Below the pieces are notes generated by a model that was not told the origin of the DNA, did not search any database, and saw nothing but the letters and a program-made list of their open reading frames with translations. This document shows positions 21,252-31,333 of a stretch of 64,000 nt of DNA, piece after piece (position 1 is the first letter of the stretch; every line of letters begins with the position of its first letter). A program made the position numbers and the translations under genes. The DNA comes from Paramacrobiotus metropolitanus (taxonomy: Eukaryota > Tardigrada > Eutardigrada > Parachela > Macrobiotidae). The DNA is taken from NCBI RefSeq assembly GCF_019649055.1, contig NW_026570232.1, positions 62,001 through 126,000 of the forward strand, given 5' to 3'.

Positions 21252-21621
21252 ATCACGGCATGGCATTCCTCCATGGTTCTTATTATTCGGAATTTTTATG
21301 AATCTGTTTGCTGAGAAATGAAAACTTGGTTTCGACACGGTGAATTAGTGACTAAGCGGTGTAGCGGATATGTACATAATTATGACGGTAATTGGTAGTT
21401 GTACCGATGTACCTCCACGGTACATATTGTAATAATTATAACATGGTGCTTTTTGATTGTAATGAAGTTTTCCTATGCACAGTACGTGTTTATTTCACGT
21501 CATGGCACACCACTATGGTTCTAAATTGTACAACTAAATCTCTTGGAAATTTATGAAATTTACCTTCCTTTAGAAATATGAAACCTGATTAATTCACGTC
21601 ATGGCATACCACCATGGTTCG
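21252..21621 (+). repeat. Three LTR-end/primer-site junction copies
   Basis: Copies at about 21252-21283 (TCACGGCATGGC), 21493-21524 (TTCACGTCATGGCACACCAC) and 21592-21621 (TTCACGTCATGGCATACCAC), each followed by ATGGTTC. All are in the same orientation as the functional junction at 8867-8899. Confidence 0.7.
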
Positions 21622-22817
21622 CAACTGTTCGTTAAAATAGCTGTCATAACTGAATACTGCAATTGGAAAAGGCTAATATTTTTGTAGAGTCTTCACTTAA
21701 TTACGATTTAACTGTTTGTTTGGAATGGTATACGGGTTGAAAGCCATAAATTGTGGGTAATTGCCATTTAAAAATTAACGGATAAATACGTGTTCTGGAC
21801 TTCAGTACTCAGTAAAATTCTGATAATTCTCGCAAGAATGTTTTGCGATTTAGAAATGTTAAAATTTCGGTAGCATTTTCAGTTGTGAGCAGTGTCAGAA
21901 AAACTTTATTACGAGAAATTGGTAGTGGTGCTTTTAGTGCGAACTTCAGGACACTTTTGCAACATATACGGGATAAGCGGGTATCAGCCCTTTTAATAAA
22001 TTTTTGGTGTATATTGCTCTTACTTGTTTTTTGTCGTACGGAAGTAAGGATACAGAAAAATAGTAAGTGTAAATTTCCTTTAAGCAAGTGTAACTATGGA
22101 ATAATATGTGTTGCTGATTATGCAAATATTGACAGTAGTATTGTATGAAGTTGTAGAGCAGTGGCTCTTAGCAAAATAATAAAACGCGCTCGAATTGCTA
22201 GAAAAATTCTTCTTTATATAAGAATATTTCAGAACGAACCACTGATGAGCAATGTTCGAGATTATGAAATTATTAATTAGTGTAGGAGTGTAATATTAAT
22301 GACATTTGCGGCATTTATGGCGGATTGGTAGGAAATTCGGTCTACAAGCATATAATACTTGATAGATTTTCAGACCATGGTGTTATTCAAGATTGAATAA
22401 GAGAATTTCATAATTAAGCGAAAGAAAGGTGAAAGATGAGTTCCCAAGTATTTTGTAGTTGAAGAATGGTGAATCAGTAATTAGGAGTAAATTTGTACAA
22501 GAAGTTGTTGTTACTCAAATAAAACCTATCGTAGCAAAGTAAGAAAACCGTGTGTAGAACTTTCAGTGTGTAGCGTGGTGAGCCGAAGGCTCTGAAATCA
22601 GCTGTGTGAGTATGACTTGCAAATTTCGTCAATGTTGTGGTTTTTAATTTTCCTAAATCTGCACTTTCTGCTTGATACACGGCGATTGGTACCTTCATGG
22701 TGATTGGATGTTTTATCTGGAAATGGCTGACGATTCTTTTGATTCCTTCGTGTCGATTGAGTTTGTTGAACTCAATCTCCGCCTAAATGTCGGAAGTTGT
22801 TCTACTTTTGAAACACG

Positions 22818-23897
22818 GTGGTGAAAGGAGAGCGTGATTATGAAGAAAAGTCCTTGGTGGATGGATTGTCCCATGTTGATACTGTCAAACCTGTTGTTCG
22901 TAAGGCACCAGTGACGCGGAAGAAGAGAACAGTTGCTCGCCCAGCAAGATCGGGTACGGCAGTCAAGAATGTTGCTCCGAAAAGACGCGTCGGACGCCCA
23001 GCGAGAGTTGTCTCTGACGAGTCGGATGAGAAGGAAAATCAGGTCTCTAAACCTTCAGTAACGAAAGTTGATGTGGCAACGCAGGTTGAAGGATGGCAAA
23101 TTGTGAGTGTATCGTCTCGTCTATCCTTACCTCCGAAATTACCCGCGGTATCCTCTGATGAAGATGACAGGCAGTCAGTTGTCGCAAGCGAATGGATTGT
23201 GAATGCTGGCAAATTGACTCGTAAGCGAGGCCGTGTGACTCCGTTAAAGGAGAAGGAAAAGCGTGTAGCTTTAGATGTGGGATCTGAACGACCCGTGCAG
23301 TTGAAGAAAGGAAGCGATAGTGATCAGATTGACAAGATGGATATTGTGTTACCGGAAGTGAAACTTACTGGTATTAAAGAAGCAGTCAAGCTGAAGAATG
23401 TTGGTGCAAATGTGCGAGAAGCGATGGACAGAATGCGTTTTCGTCCGAAAGGCAGCTCATCCTCAGTCGTTGTAAGCCAGAAAGTGATTACGCGGAGCCA
23501 GTCTGTTCTATCGAAACTAGGCCGTGTGAGTCCGCTAAACGTGAAGGAAAAACATGTTGAACAGAAGAGTATTCGCTCAAATGTCGGTGAAGCAGTGGAG
23601 CAAATATTTGAGCGTCTCAGGGCCATTTCAGCGTCAGAGGTCGAACGTAAAAGAGCAATTCCACGAAGACAGTCTATGGTATCAGAAGCCGGCAGTGTGC
23701 TCAGCAAGGATGCAGTAAAGAGTCCGAAGAAGCAGCAGAAAGTCGTCAAAACGCGAGTTGGAATGCGTGAGTTGAGAAGCCTTAACAGCGGCGGTGGTTG
23801 GGCTATTCGTACTGGTGGTAGACCCAAGAAGGAAATTCCCGAGGATATTCCGAAACGTTCGTACGGTTTTGCCCGTCGTGGAGGCATTAAAGACTGA
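22818..23897 (+). CDS. Accessory ORF, basic AT-hook-like protein
   Basis: A frame of up to 359 codons within the retrotransposon, opening after a stop at 22809. It has no ATG near its 5' end, only GTG codons. A short ATG frame (22723 onward) overlaps its start in another phase, so splicing, frameshifting or a non-AUG start must supply the N-terminus. The product is very basic, with AT-hook-like cores K-R-R-V-G-R-P-A-R (about residues 55-63) and T-G-G-R-P-K-K near the C-terminus. It also has acidic Ser/Asp patches and an internal repeat (G-R-V-T-P-L-K-E-K-E-K and G-R-V-S-P-L-N-V-K-E-K). The composition suggests a nuclear, DNA- or chromatin-binding protein; this is inference. I know no homologue. 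Confidence 0.6.
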   Translation: MVKGERDYEEKSLVDGLSHVDTVKPVVRKAPVTRKKRTVARPARSGTAVKNVAPKRRVGRPARVVSDESDEKENQVSKPSVTKVDVATQVEGWQIVSVSSRLSLPPKLPAVSSDEDDRQSVVASEWIVNAGKLTRKRGRVTPLKEKEKRVALDVGSERPVQLKKGSDSDQIDKMDIVLPEVKLTGIKEAVKLKNVGANVREAMDRMRFRPKGSSSSVVVSQKVITRSQSVLSKLGRVSPLNVKEKHVEQKSIRSNVGEAVEQIFERLRAISASEVERKRAIPRRQSMVSEAGSVLSKDAVKSPKKQQKVVKTRVGMRELRSLNSGGGWAIRTGGRPKKEIPEDIPKRSYGFARRGGIKD

Positions 23898-24360
23898 CGT
23901 AGTCAGTGGTACAGTATTCGCTAAATTATTTGATTTTTACTTATGTGATAACCTGACGGCAATCCTTCTGTCTGGTCATTATTTTCAACATTTTTACTGT
24001 TTTAATCTTTTAATTCCTACAGTATAATATGAACAGATTTTATTGCCAAATTCGTCTGCATACTTTTTTATCCTATTGGAAATTGACGATGACGAATGCA
24101 AGAAGATTTTGTGATTGGATTGCGAAGTTTTAAGAGCACCTTTTTACGGAGCAGTAGGCAAAATTGCCGCATATGCAGGAAGTGCTACATGAGTTATGGA
24201 GATGATTAATTCTACGGTGGAATTACGAGGCATTCTATACGGAGTAATAGGATGTACAGTAGTCCTGTGAGAAGAAAAGTGCGGTATAAGGTAAAGTAAT
24301 AATTTCAGCCCACGACGTTTTATCTTACAAGAAATGCGTGAAGCTATTTCATGTCACTAT

Positions 24361-24390
24361 TTCACGTCATGGCAAACCACGATGGTGCTA
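24361..24390 (+). repeat. LTR-end/primer-site junction copy
   Basis: TTCACGTCATGGCAAACCAC then GATGGTGCTA; another degenerate copy of the junction found at 8867-8899. Confidence 0.7.
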
Positions 24391-24778
24391 ATGGCAAGTA
24401 TAAAGCATTTAAGTACCTTTGCTGAATTTGTAAACTCGCGATAGGTAATTATCTAGCAGTTAAACCATAAATGCTAGTTGGGCACAATAGTGCTGAACGG
24501 CAGAAATTGAAACTAAAAGACGGCATGGAGCAGGAAGTATACCAACTTTTAACGTCTGAAACTAACAGTAGCGCGTAAAACTCACAGTCCATTTATTTAA
24601 GAAACTTCAGTTTTTCGGAGAGGCCCGGCGCGTCTCAATCAGCCCAATTGTAGCACGCTTCTGTGGTTGAGATTCTGACTGAGCAATTCCGATATCAGCG
24701 AGAGGTTGTTGTCATGGTTTGTGTAATCCGGAAATTTCCGCTTGAACCAGTGTAATGGCCCCACACTTCACACAACCG

Positions 24779-25318
24779 TTAGGCACACCGCTGACATGGG
24801 TTACTAGAAATAGGAAAGTGTAAATCAGGTTTAAGAGTATTATAATAATCCAAATGTTCCTTACACATCTGCGTGGCAAGTTCTACAGCAAGCTGAGCGA
24901 TTCGACCTGGTTCACTCTGAGAATAGGAGGACATTCGCAGATATTTGTTTCCCTCGATGCAGACAACAAGATCGCATAAAACATAGGACTTCAGTTGTTC
25001 TGTCACAATGTCAGTCCATCCATCCAGGAAGATGCAATATGTAGCCTGCAATACCGTAACCAGTTCGTTGCGTGTCATTGGGTACCCGCAATATTTCAGA
25101 GTATCCATAATTGCGCAGTTCAAGGAACGACGATATGTAATGCTGTTCATCCGCTGTCTCCGCACATCCTCACTAATCTCCACACGCAACTGTTCCCTCA
25201 TCAGGTACTTATGTAGAAATCCCGTTGACAGGCATTTGTTCAGAAATGCAACAACTTGAAGTCGGTTAGTCTTCAAACCCACAGAAATCAGGAAGTCACG
25301 AACCTGATCCACGGTCAT
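24779..25318 (-). CDS. Antisense accessory ORF, 179 codons
   Basis: Reads against gag-pol, from an ATG at 25318 to a stop at 24779. The frame is open further upstream to about 25417 without a stop, and that extension also looks like protein, so the true N-terminus may be longer. The mix of hydrophobic and charged residues looks like a folded, helical protein. It has a cysteine-containing C-terminus (C-Q-R-C). I do not recognise a family. It lies 2 nt after the stop of the next upstream antisense frame, suggesting the two were one protein or are joined by splicing or frameshift. An antisense gene would be unusual in an LTR retrotransposon. Confidence 0.45.
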   Translation of the reverse strand: MTVDQVRDFLISVGLKTNRLQVVAFLNKCLSTGFLHKYLMREQLRVEISEDVRRQRMNSITYRRSLNCAIMDTLKYCGYPMTRNELVTVLQATYCIFLDGWTDIVTEQLKSYVLCDLVVCIEGNKYLRMSSYSQSEPGRIAQLAVELATQMCKEHLDYYNTLKPDLHFPISSNPCQRCA

Positions 25319-25320
25319 AG

Positions 25321-25677
25321 TTATCCCCAGTCGCTTTCCCTCACGAATTGCATTTTTAGTAGCGATGGGTAATGCATCAACTGGGTCAGTAAAGGTTCCA
25401 CACAGGCCAAAATCGATTTAACACGCTCACACAGCATAAGCTCAGAGTTAGAATTCGAAGCGGCCATGATGGTTAAGTGATCTGAGATGCAAATAAGGTT
25501 TTTCGATCTCAAAATTATCGAAAGTGGTTCGTAATCAGTCTCGACGAATTGATAGTACTGGCACGAGTCAGTCGGACAATTTGAGCAGTGTAAAATTTCC
25601 TCATTTGAGACTGATACACAGTAGCAAATGAGAGGACAATGTCCTACGGTACAGCCGAATGCTGTTGGTACGTACAA
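25321..25677 (-). CDS. Antisense accessory ORF, upstream segment
   Basis: Open frame of about 118 codons on the minus strand, bounded upstream by a stop near 25690. It has no ATG at its start; the first internal ATG is near 25468. The N-terminal part is cysteine-rich (H-C-P-L-I-C-Y-C, then H-C-S-N-C and C-Q-Y-Y), resembling a possible zinc-binding segment. It overlaps the upstream extension of the 25318-24779 frame by about 100 nt in another phase. It may be an exon of the same antisense gene. Function unknown. Confidence 0.35.
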   Translation of the reverse strand: MYVPTAFGCTVGHCPLICYCVSVSNEEILHCSNCPTDSCQYYQFVETDYEPLSIILRSKNLICISDHLTIMAASNSNSELMLCERVKSILACVEPLLTQLMHYPSLLKMQFVRESDWG

Positions 25678-25889
25678 GTACGAAGTATAGTAGTACGAAC
25701 GTCACCCTCCCTGAGTCAGTCTCGTGGGAGCAGTTAATGCTAATCTTGAAGTTGAGTTTTCGCTTATGACAGTGCAGAATTGTCCAGTGCAAACTTTCAG
25801 GGTAAGTCTCTTTCAGTTAAACTCCGCTTTTTGAAAATTGTTCTATTAATTGTACGATTCGAATTTCTTGACCTGCGAATTGAATTGTC

Positions 25890-26066
25890 ATGCCTCACCC
25901 GTGGTTGAAACCGAAACGTAAACCTATGAGCCACCGATTCACGCGAATGAAGTACTTTCGGCTTAACAAAGATGGTTCCACGCGGAAAGTGGGTCAACTT
26001 CATCGATATTATCTGAAGAGTCCCATCCCGCTGTCAGTGTTGAAAATGATCAGCAGAACGTTTTGA
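25890..26066 (+). CDS. Small basic ORF
   Basis: A 58-codon frame from an ATG at 25890, rich in Lys, Arg and His, ending where the next sense frame is already open in another phase. Unknown function. It may be a 5' exon or an upstream frame for 26063-26401, since that frame extends upstream to about 25960 without an ATG. Confidence 0.3.
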   Translation: MPHPWLKPKRKPMSHRFTRMKYFRLNKDGSTRKVGQLHRYYLKSPIPLSVLKMISRTF

Positions 26067-26401
26067 CTTCCCCAGCATCGAGTGTCAGCAGCGACAATGT
26101 ATCAACTCCCTCGTTATTTTGCGATCAAGTTCAGCGGAGAAAAGTGAACCGTGAGGAACGTCAACCCTCTCTGGAGATTCCGAATGTACGTGATGAACCC
26201 GATGATGAAAATGAGCAGAACAATGATTCCGAGAAACGGCAGAAGGATATGAGTCAGGCCAAACGAGTGAAACGTCAAAAGACCAAGCGTCAACACTCGC
26301 CAGAGATCCCGTCGTCTGAGTTTCCGTATAGAGGCAAGCGTGCTAGAAAGTCCGAAATCCCGTTGGTCCGTCAAGTCCGCCAGCTTTCTCCTGAGTTTTA
26401 G
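26063..26401 (+). CDS. Accessory ORF, highly charged
   Basis: About 112 codons opening with TTG; in phase it extends upstream to a stop near 25958, without an ATG. The product is Ser/Pro- and charge-rich, with basic clusters (K-R-V-K-R-Q-K-T-K-R and R-G-K-R-A-R-K) that look like nuclear localisation signals, and acidic D-E-P-D-D-E-N-E-Q. Its style matches the AT-hook-like ORF at 22818-23897, so the two could be exons of one accessory gene; that is inference. Confidence 0.4.
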   Translation: MTSPASSVSSDNVSTPSLFCDQVQRRKVNREERQPSLEIPNVRDEPDDENEQNNDSEKRQKDMSQAKRVKRQKTKRQHSPEIPSSEFPYRGKRARKSEIPLVRQVRQLSPEF

Positions 26402-28053
26402 ATGTTGGAAATTGTTGTAACAGGAATTGCTCGTGAATGATTTTGCCTTGGTTGTTTTCTGTTTTTTGAGCGAAGTGGAATAGGTCTCTCGTAGCAGCTC
26501 GTCATTTTCCATTGGAGAATGTGGTATTGTGATTCTAGTTGAGATTACTGGTCACTGTGAATTATGATTTTATCTTTTGTTGTTTATGTGGATATTCTTT
26601 TGTGTACAGAATTTTTCCAGTTTTAGCGAGTCTACATGTGAAGATATGTGCTACGGCACAGCGGATAATCGTGCTCTCTTATGTTAAGAAGATTTTCGCA
26701 GTGAAAAAACTCAGCAATGGCAGAACGATGCAGATATGGCGGTGTGATACTTCTGATGATTGGAATTTAGTACTGAATAAGCCAGGAAAGTGGACGTATA
26801 GTATTGAGCTAAGTTCGAGTTATGAGAAACATCAGTATATAATAACCTAAGGTGTGTGATTTAGCATAAATGATGCTTTTAGAAATTGTAGGTAACGATT
26901 TAGGATTGTGCAGTATAACGTGTGAAGTCGGAAGTGTAACGTGTGAAAGGAAGAATGTCGAATGATTGTAGTACAGTGGCATGCGCATCGTTCGAACAAT
27001 GAAATTAAGCGTGGTTTAGGATGCTGTCCTCTTCTTTAGGCTAATGCCAGAAAACAACTTTTTTATTTAATTTTTGGAAAACTATACCAATATTCTAATG
27101 AATCGTACGGTGTATGAGATGCAGCGGTAATATCGTCCGTTCTGAAAATCATAATTCTGAGTACACAATAAATGTCTTTGAATAAGTGTGTAATATTAAT
27201 AATGTAGATGCTTAAATCTCAGGAAACTTATTGTTTAAATACTAGAATTGTTTTCTAAAGTTGATTACGGTAACTACTCTTAAAGTCTTAAATGTTCCCA
27301 CCGCCTAACCCGTTTCAGAAATCACTTCAGTCACTCTGAAATGCGCAGATTTGAGAATTTTAAGTTCAAGTCTTGTTGAATTTCGTCGGTATTGTTTGTT
27401 TGAGCACTTTTGTGCAGTCTAACTTGGAATATGCGGATAACCTTTGAAGTAGCAATGTTTTTTGTTTAATGCAGCATTATTCTTGACAGCGGATTTAGTA
27501 TCTTTAATTTTTGTAATTGTTAGTAGTACGGTATCAGTCAAGGCATCTTCTATTGCATAAAGTCAGAGTATTGTTAAATCTTGTTTGTAGCATTTAACCT
27601 TTTAATCCTTTAATTTTCACTAGTTGATCGTAGTACGGTGGCTTCAATCGACTAATACTTTCGTGCTGTTGCCAGTTAGAGAAATACGAAATAACATCAA
27701 ATGATCAATTTACAGCACTTAATGCTTAGAACAAGAACTTTTGTCGTTTATACGTTTGGATCTCATGGACGTTCTGCTCTCCGCCTTTCCACTTCCTTGG
27801 ACTTCCGGATTGCCAGTTACGCTCCAGGATCCGATGACCTTTTAACTTACTAACAACTTACCGGACCGTGCGATGTTACTTACTTTTGATGGCACCGGAT
27901 AGTCGGGATGGAATTTGGCGATAGTGCTAGATATTGCACGCACTATGCGGATGGAGCAGATGTTACTTTTTCCTATGTCCCTATGTTCCTTCCTCTTCGT
28001 TCCACGTCGTTCCGCAGAGCTTCACTTTTGTTCCACTACGATCCAGAAATCTC
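26402..28053 (+). other. 3' non-coding region before the 3' LTR
   Basis: About 1.6 kb with no convincing gene; an open frame near 26539-26850 is unsupported. It contains two copies of the TAGTACAGTGGC motif (near 26968 and 27630). Confidence 0.5.
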
Positions 28054-28063
28054 GTTTGCGGGG
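28054..28063 (+). other. 3' polypurine tract region
   Basis: GTTTGCGGGG directly abuts the TG of the 3' LTR, the place where plus-strand priming is expected. The pure purine run is short (GCGGGG contains one C), but the whole decamer recurs inside gag-pol. Confidence 0.6.
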
Positions 28064-28989
28064 TGACGTGTACTGGCGTCCCTTAGTACACATCGGTACT
28101 ACTTTACTACTTCTACCCCTACAACTAAGGCTTAGGCTTTACTACATCTTCTACGCGAGTCCTGACCCCGAGTCTCTACTTCGACTTCTCAGAAATCCCC
28201 AGCAGAGAACTTTGACCGCGACTTGCCACTTCGACGTGACCGCGCTTCGATGACGTAGCTCAACCTATTGTTCTAGTGTATTAGTTGACCTCATGTTCTC
28301 ATTTGTCCACGTGTAGTGATGCAGCGGTGTGATTAGTCCACGTGTCCTTAGATGTCTCTTATTGGTTAGATTCTAAATCCCTATTGTTCTCAGACCCGTA
28401 CCTGCGCGTACGAAGAGCCAGCACTTGCGGTGCCCAGGGCTATATAAGGCGCTCGTCGCCCACACAAATGTCAAGAGTTGTAATCCCAACAAAGTAGAGT
28501 CTTGTTACTCGATCTGATTAACTTCAGGCTTTTGCTCTGGTCTTCTCTTTCCAAGTGAGGCTGTTCAAACTGACCTCTGGGTGACCTTTCACCTATTGTC
28601 AGGGGTCATTCCTCTACTTCGTCGACGTGCATTATCATCTTCGGATATTCTCGTGACGTAACAGGCTACCCACTTGATCCCACTTGCATCCTGTGACCTT
28701 TCGGTCTCTTCGATCTTCATGCCCTGTAGCGCCAGGTTGATGGATATCTCTTATCGCTTCTGCTAACATCTAGCGTCGGACAGGTAACGTATACTTCTCC
28801 GTCGTGTATTTCTCGTGTTTGCAGGACCCGGACCTCTTCTTCTTTTCCTTTCCTACAGCATACCAGATCAACGTAATCTTCTACCATCTTCCGTAACAGT
28901 TTGAGACAGAGTCGCTCTATCCGACTGGACGTGGTCGGACTAGTGGATAACGCACCCACTTCACTGTGTCAGGTCTTTAATTCACGTCA
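28064..28989 (+). repeat. 3' long terminal repeat
   Basis: 926 bp, TGACGTG...CACGTCA, followed by the target duplication AAGT. It differs from the 5' LTR by three substitutions and two short gaps. Confidence 0.95.
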
Positions 28990-28993
28990 AAGT

Positions 28994-29924
28994 GACGTGG
29001 GGACCGCTCAGAAATGGGCTACTCGTACGTGTCGTAGTATATATGGCTCAACGCGGCCTCTTTGTTCACCGAAAACGGCAGTCTAGCCGGTCTTTAGTTA
29101 TTTTAAAATTAGTACAGTTATAATGATTTATGCACTGCTCTGATCAGTCAGAATATGGAATATTTGTTAATCCGTTCCTAGCTAGTCAGATGGCCAGTGT
29201 TTGTTTGTTAGAGCAAAAATATGTAGATTCTGTAATTTTTGCGGGTTGTTGAACAAAATGGTCCTCTTGTTCGGGATTCATATTTTTCTTTTCAGTGGGA
29301 TGTTTTATTTCATAAATACGGGTACATTACATATCGAAAATAGTTAGTCACGGATTCACAGCAACAGAATCTCATTTAGTGCTGCCGCTCTTCCATTGTT
29401 CCAAGTACACAAGTGGCGTTGCCTCGCTGAATTTCAACGATATTCGCTGGCGCAGGAACTCATGGGAACGAGGTTCACCTGTTTGGAGCTGGAGTCGTTT
29501 CCCAATTTCTTTAATTAGAGCGATGGCCGACTTTCCCCACGGTTCGAGAGTTTCTTTTCAGTCGTCATTGAAACATCGTAATCTGATTTACAGCTAGCCG
29601 GCTGTTAAATTCAGCATGTTTGCAAATAAAATAATTACAAATTTATTGTAGTGTACAGAGGTCAGAGTACACTATGACCAAAGCTGGCAGACTGCAGGTG
29701 GTTTGCTGCATCCTTCCGTTCCTTCGTCAACTTTTGTGCACATTTCTTTTCATGACGATTTATACTGCCGTCTCAAAATGAAATAATTTATTCTGAACAG
29801 TGGGAAGTCTTTGTCACTGTCTCTTTTGAAGTTGCTCTCTGCATTTGAGGATTAGACTAAAGAATTTTGTAAGCGCCACGAGAAGTCTTTTTTTTTGAGT
29901 AAAGTCAGTAACATATTTTGGGAA
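28994..29924. other. Intergenic between retrotransposon and CACYBP-like gene
   Basis: No recognised gene. An open frame around 29379-29597 has Trp/Arg-rich content but no known domain. I cannot support it as an exon. Confidence 0.45.
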
Positions 29925-31333
29925 ATGGGTCCTGTAGCAGAGGTAAGATTGGATGATCACGAACTGCTTGCGAACAGTTTTAGTGTGCGTTTGCGTTTTT
30001 TGGCCAGTCGCGCTTGGATCTGGACGAGTTGAAGCAGTTCTGTGAGAAGGCCTCGCGACCTTTGTGAAAAACCTTCTCACTGCGGAAATCAGCAAGCTGG
30101 AGAGCGACATTAATCGTCGTGCGGGGCAGGAACCGAAAAAGGGCCTCTGCCGCGCCAGCACTCAGTCGGACCAAAAATCAGCTTGTACGGTGCGTCAAAA
30201 TGAATCTGTGCCGCTGTCGCTATTCCGCTATTAGCAGTATTACAGAAATTGTGAAGCTTTAGTTATCAAAGGCCAACCATAATGCAGATTTTGAAATCTC
30301 GAAAATTGATCGTCTGTGGCTTTCCTGCGTTAAGCGTGGTCCCTTTGCAGTTACTAAATTTATACGAATTATGGGCCAAGTTGTTGTTTATGTTTGCTTA
30401 GGATGGGATCAGTCCGACAAGTTCTTTACTTTGTACATCAGCGATAAACTGAAGGATATTAAAGGGATTCAGGCCGAAAATGTCACATAATCTTTCTCAG
30501 AACGGTTGGTACAACCGCTGCTATTCATGACATTGTTCATTTTACGCGCTTCCAGAAACTTTTTTCCTGAACAGGAAACTCAGTTTTCACTCTACTTAAA
30601 CTTGCTGGTTTTAGGGCGCTCACATGGAAGTGAAGGGTCTGAACGGGCGCGATTATTATTTCGATTTAGCCAACTTGGCCTACGCAATTATCCCCGAGGA
30701 ATCTACTCACAAACTGCGCGGCGATTCTGTGGTGCTGAATCTGCGGAAAAAAGAATCCAAAACATGGGAATGCGTTACCGCGGCGGAGAAGCAGCGGAAA
30801 GACAAAAAGGCGTACGATAGAGATATTAATCGCCAAAATGTTCCGGTGTTTATATGCTGACAGTCCTTTACTCAGGTTGTTCGTTGTTGATTGTAGACAA
30901 GAAAAATTTGACATGGATTCGGATGCCAAATCGGATCCTTCCGCTAGCATGATGACTATGATGAAAAAGGTGTGTTACGTGTAATTTTGTATCAAAATGT
31001 GTCCGCATGAGTGATATAAATTATAACCCATTGCGATTGGGTTTAACGTGTTAATGGTACTGAAAAGCGGTGCTCGTTAAATACGAAAATGCTTACATTG
31101 CCCTGATTTTCTTAATTCTGTCATTTCATTTACTTTGTATAATAACCTTCAAAATATTGATAAATCATCAGAGTCTACACTGAGGTCTCAAAAAAAAACT
31201 CTGCAAAATATGTGATATATTGTCTGATCTTGCCGATTTTTGTTTGCAGATGTACGAGGAAGGAGATGATGATATGAAACGGACCATCAGCAAAGCATGG
31301 TTTGAAGCGTCTCAAAAGCAGAATAAGGAATGA
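29925..31333 (+). pseudogene. CACYBP: CACYBP/SIP-like gene with lesions
   Basis: Recognisable as a calcyclin-binding protein homologue. An N-terminal helical dimerisation segment (L-D-E-L-K-Q-F-C-E-K-A) is followed by a CS domain with G-W-D-Q-S-D-K-F, and a C-terminal SGS-type tail with G-D-D-D-M-K-R-T-I-S-K-A-W. Likely exons are 29925-29942, 30008 to about 30190, a poorly resolved piece near 30340-30376, 30402-30508, 30615-30811, 30897-30969 and 31250-31333; the last four join in phase. In the family it bridges SIAH1, SKP1 and S100 proteins in ubiquitination. Two defects are seen: a one-base deletion in a T-run near 30052 and an in-frame TAA at 30488-30490 within the CS domain. It is a pseudogene, or has sequence errors. 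Confidence 0.6.

Larger units (their letters stand above)
19108..22722 (+). other. Long non-coding stretch after pol
   Basis: About 3.6 kb of AT-rich sequence inside the element, with no convincing gene. It holds copies of two dispersed motifs: TTCACGTCATGGC (the LTR-end/primer-site junction) and TAGTACAGTGGCT. Overlapping frames near 21.8-22.1 kb on both strands look like chance. Confidence 0.6.
7945..28989 (+). mobile_element. Giant Ty3/gypsy LTR retrotransposon, 21.0 kb
   Basis: A complete element with LTRs at both ends (931 and 926 bp), LTR ends TGACGTG...CACGTCA, and a 4-bp target duplication AAGT (7941-7944, 28990-28993). The LTRs differ by only three substitutions plus gaps of 1 and 4 bp, so the insertion is recent. 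Order of parts: 5' LTR, primer-binding site directly abutting it, 1.4-kb leader rich in repeats, a single intact gag-pol frame (10282-19107), about 9 kb with accessory ORFs on both strands, polypurine tract, 3' LTR. The order protease, RT, RNase H, integrase is that of Ty3/gypsy. It is far longer than the usual 5-10 kb of the family; plant Ogre and planarian Burro elements are comparable giants. Confidence 0.95.

Noticed and set aside
23324-23887. A 187-codon minus-strand frame opposite the AT-hook-like ORF.
   Set aside because: It mirrors a Lys/Arg/Ser-rich frame, a common source of long antisense frames, and has no recognisable content of its own.
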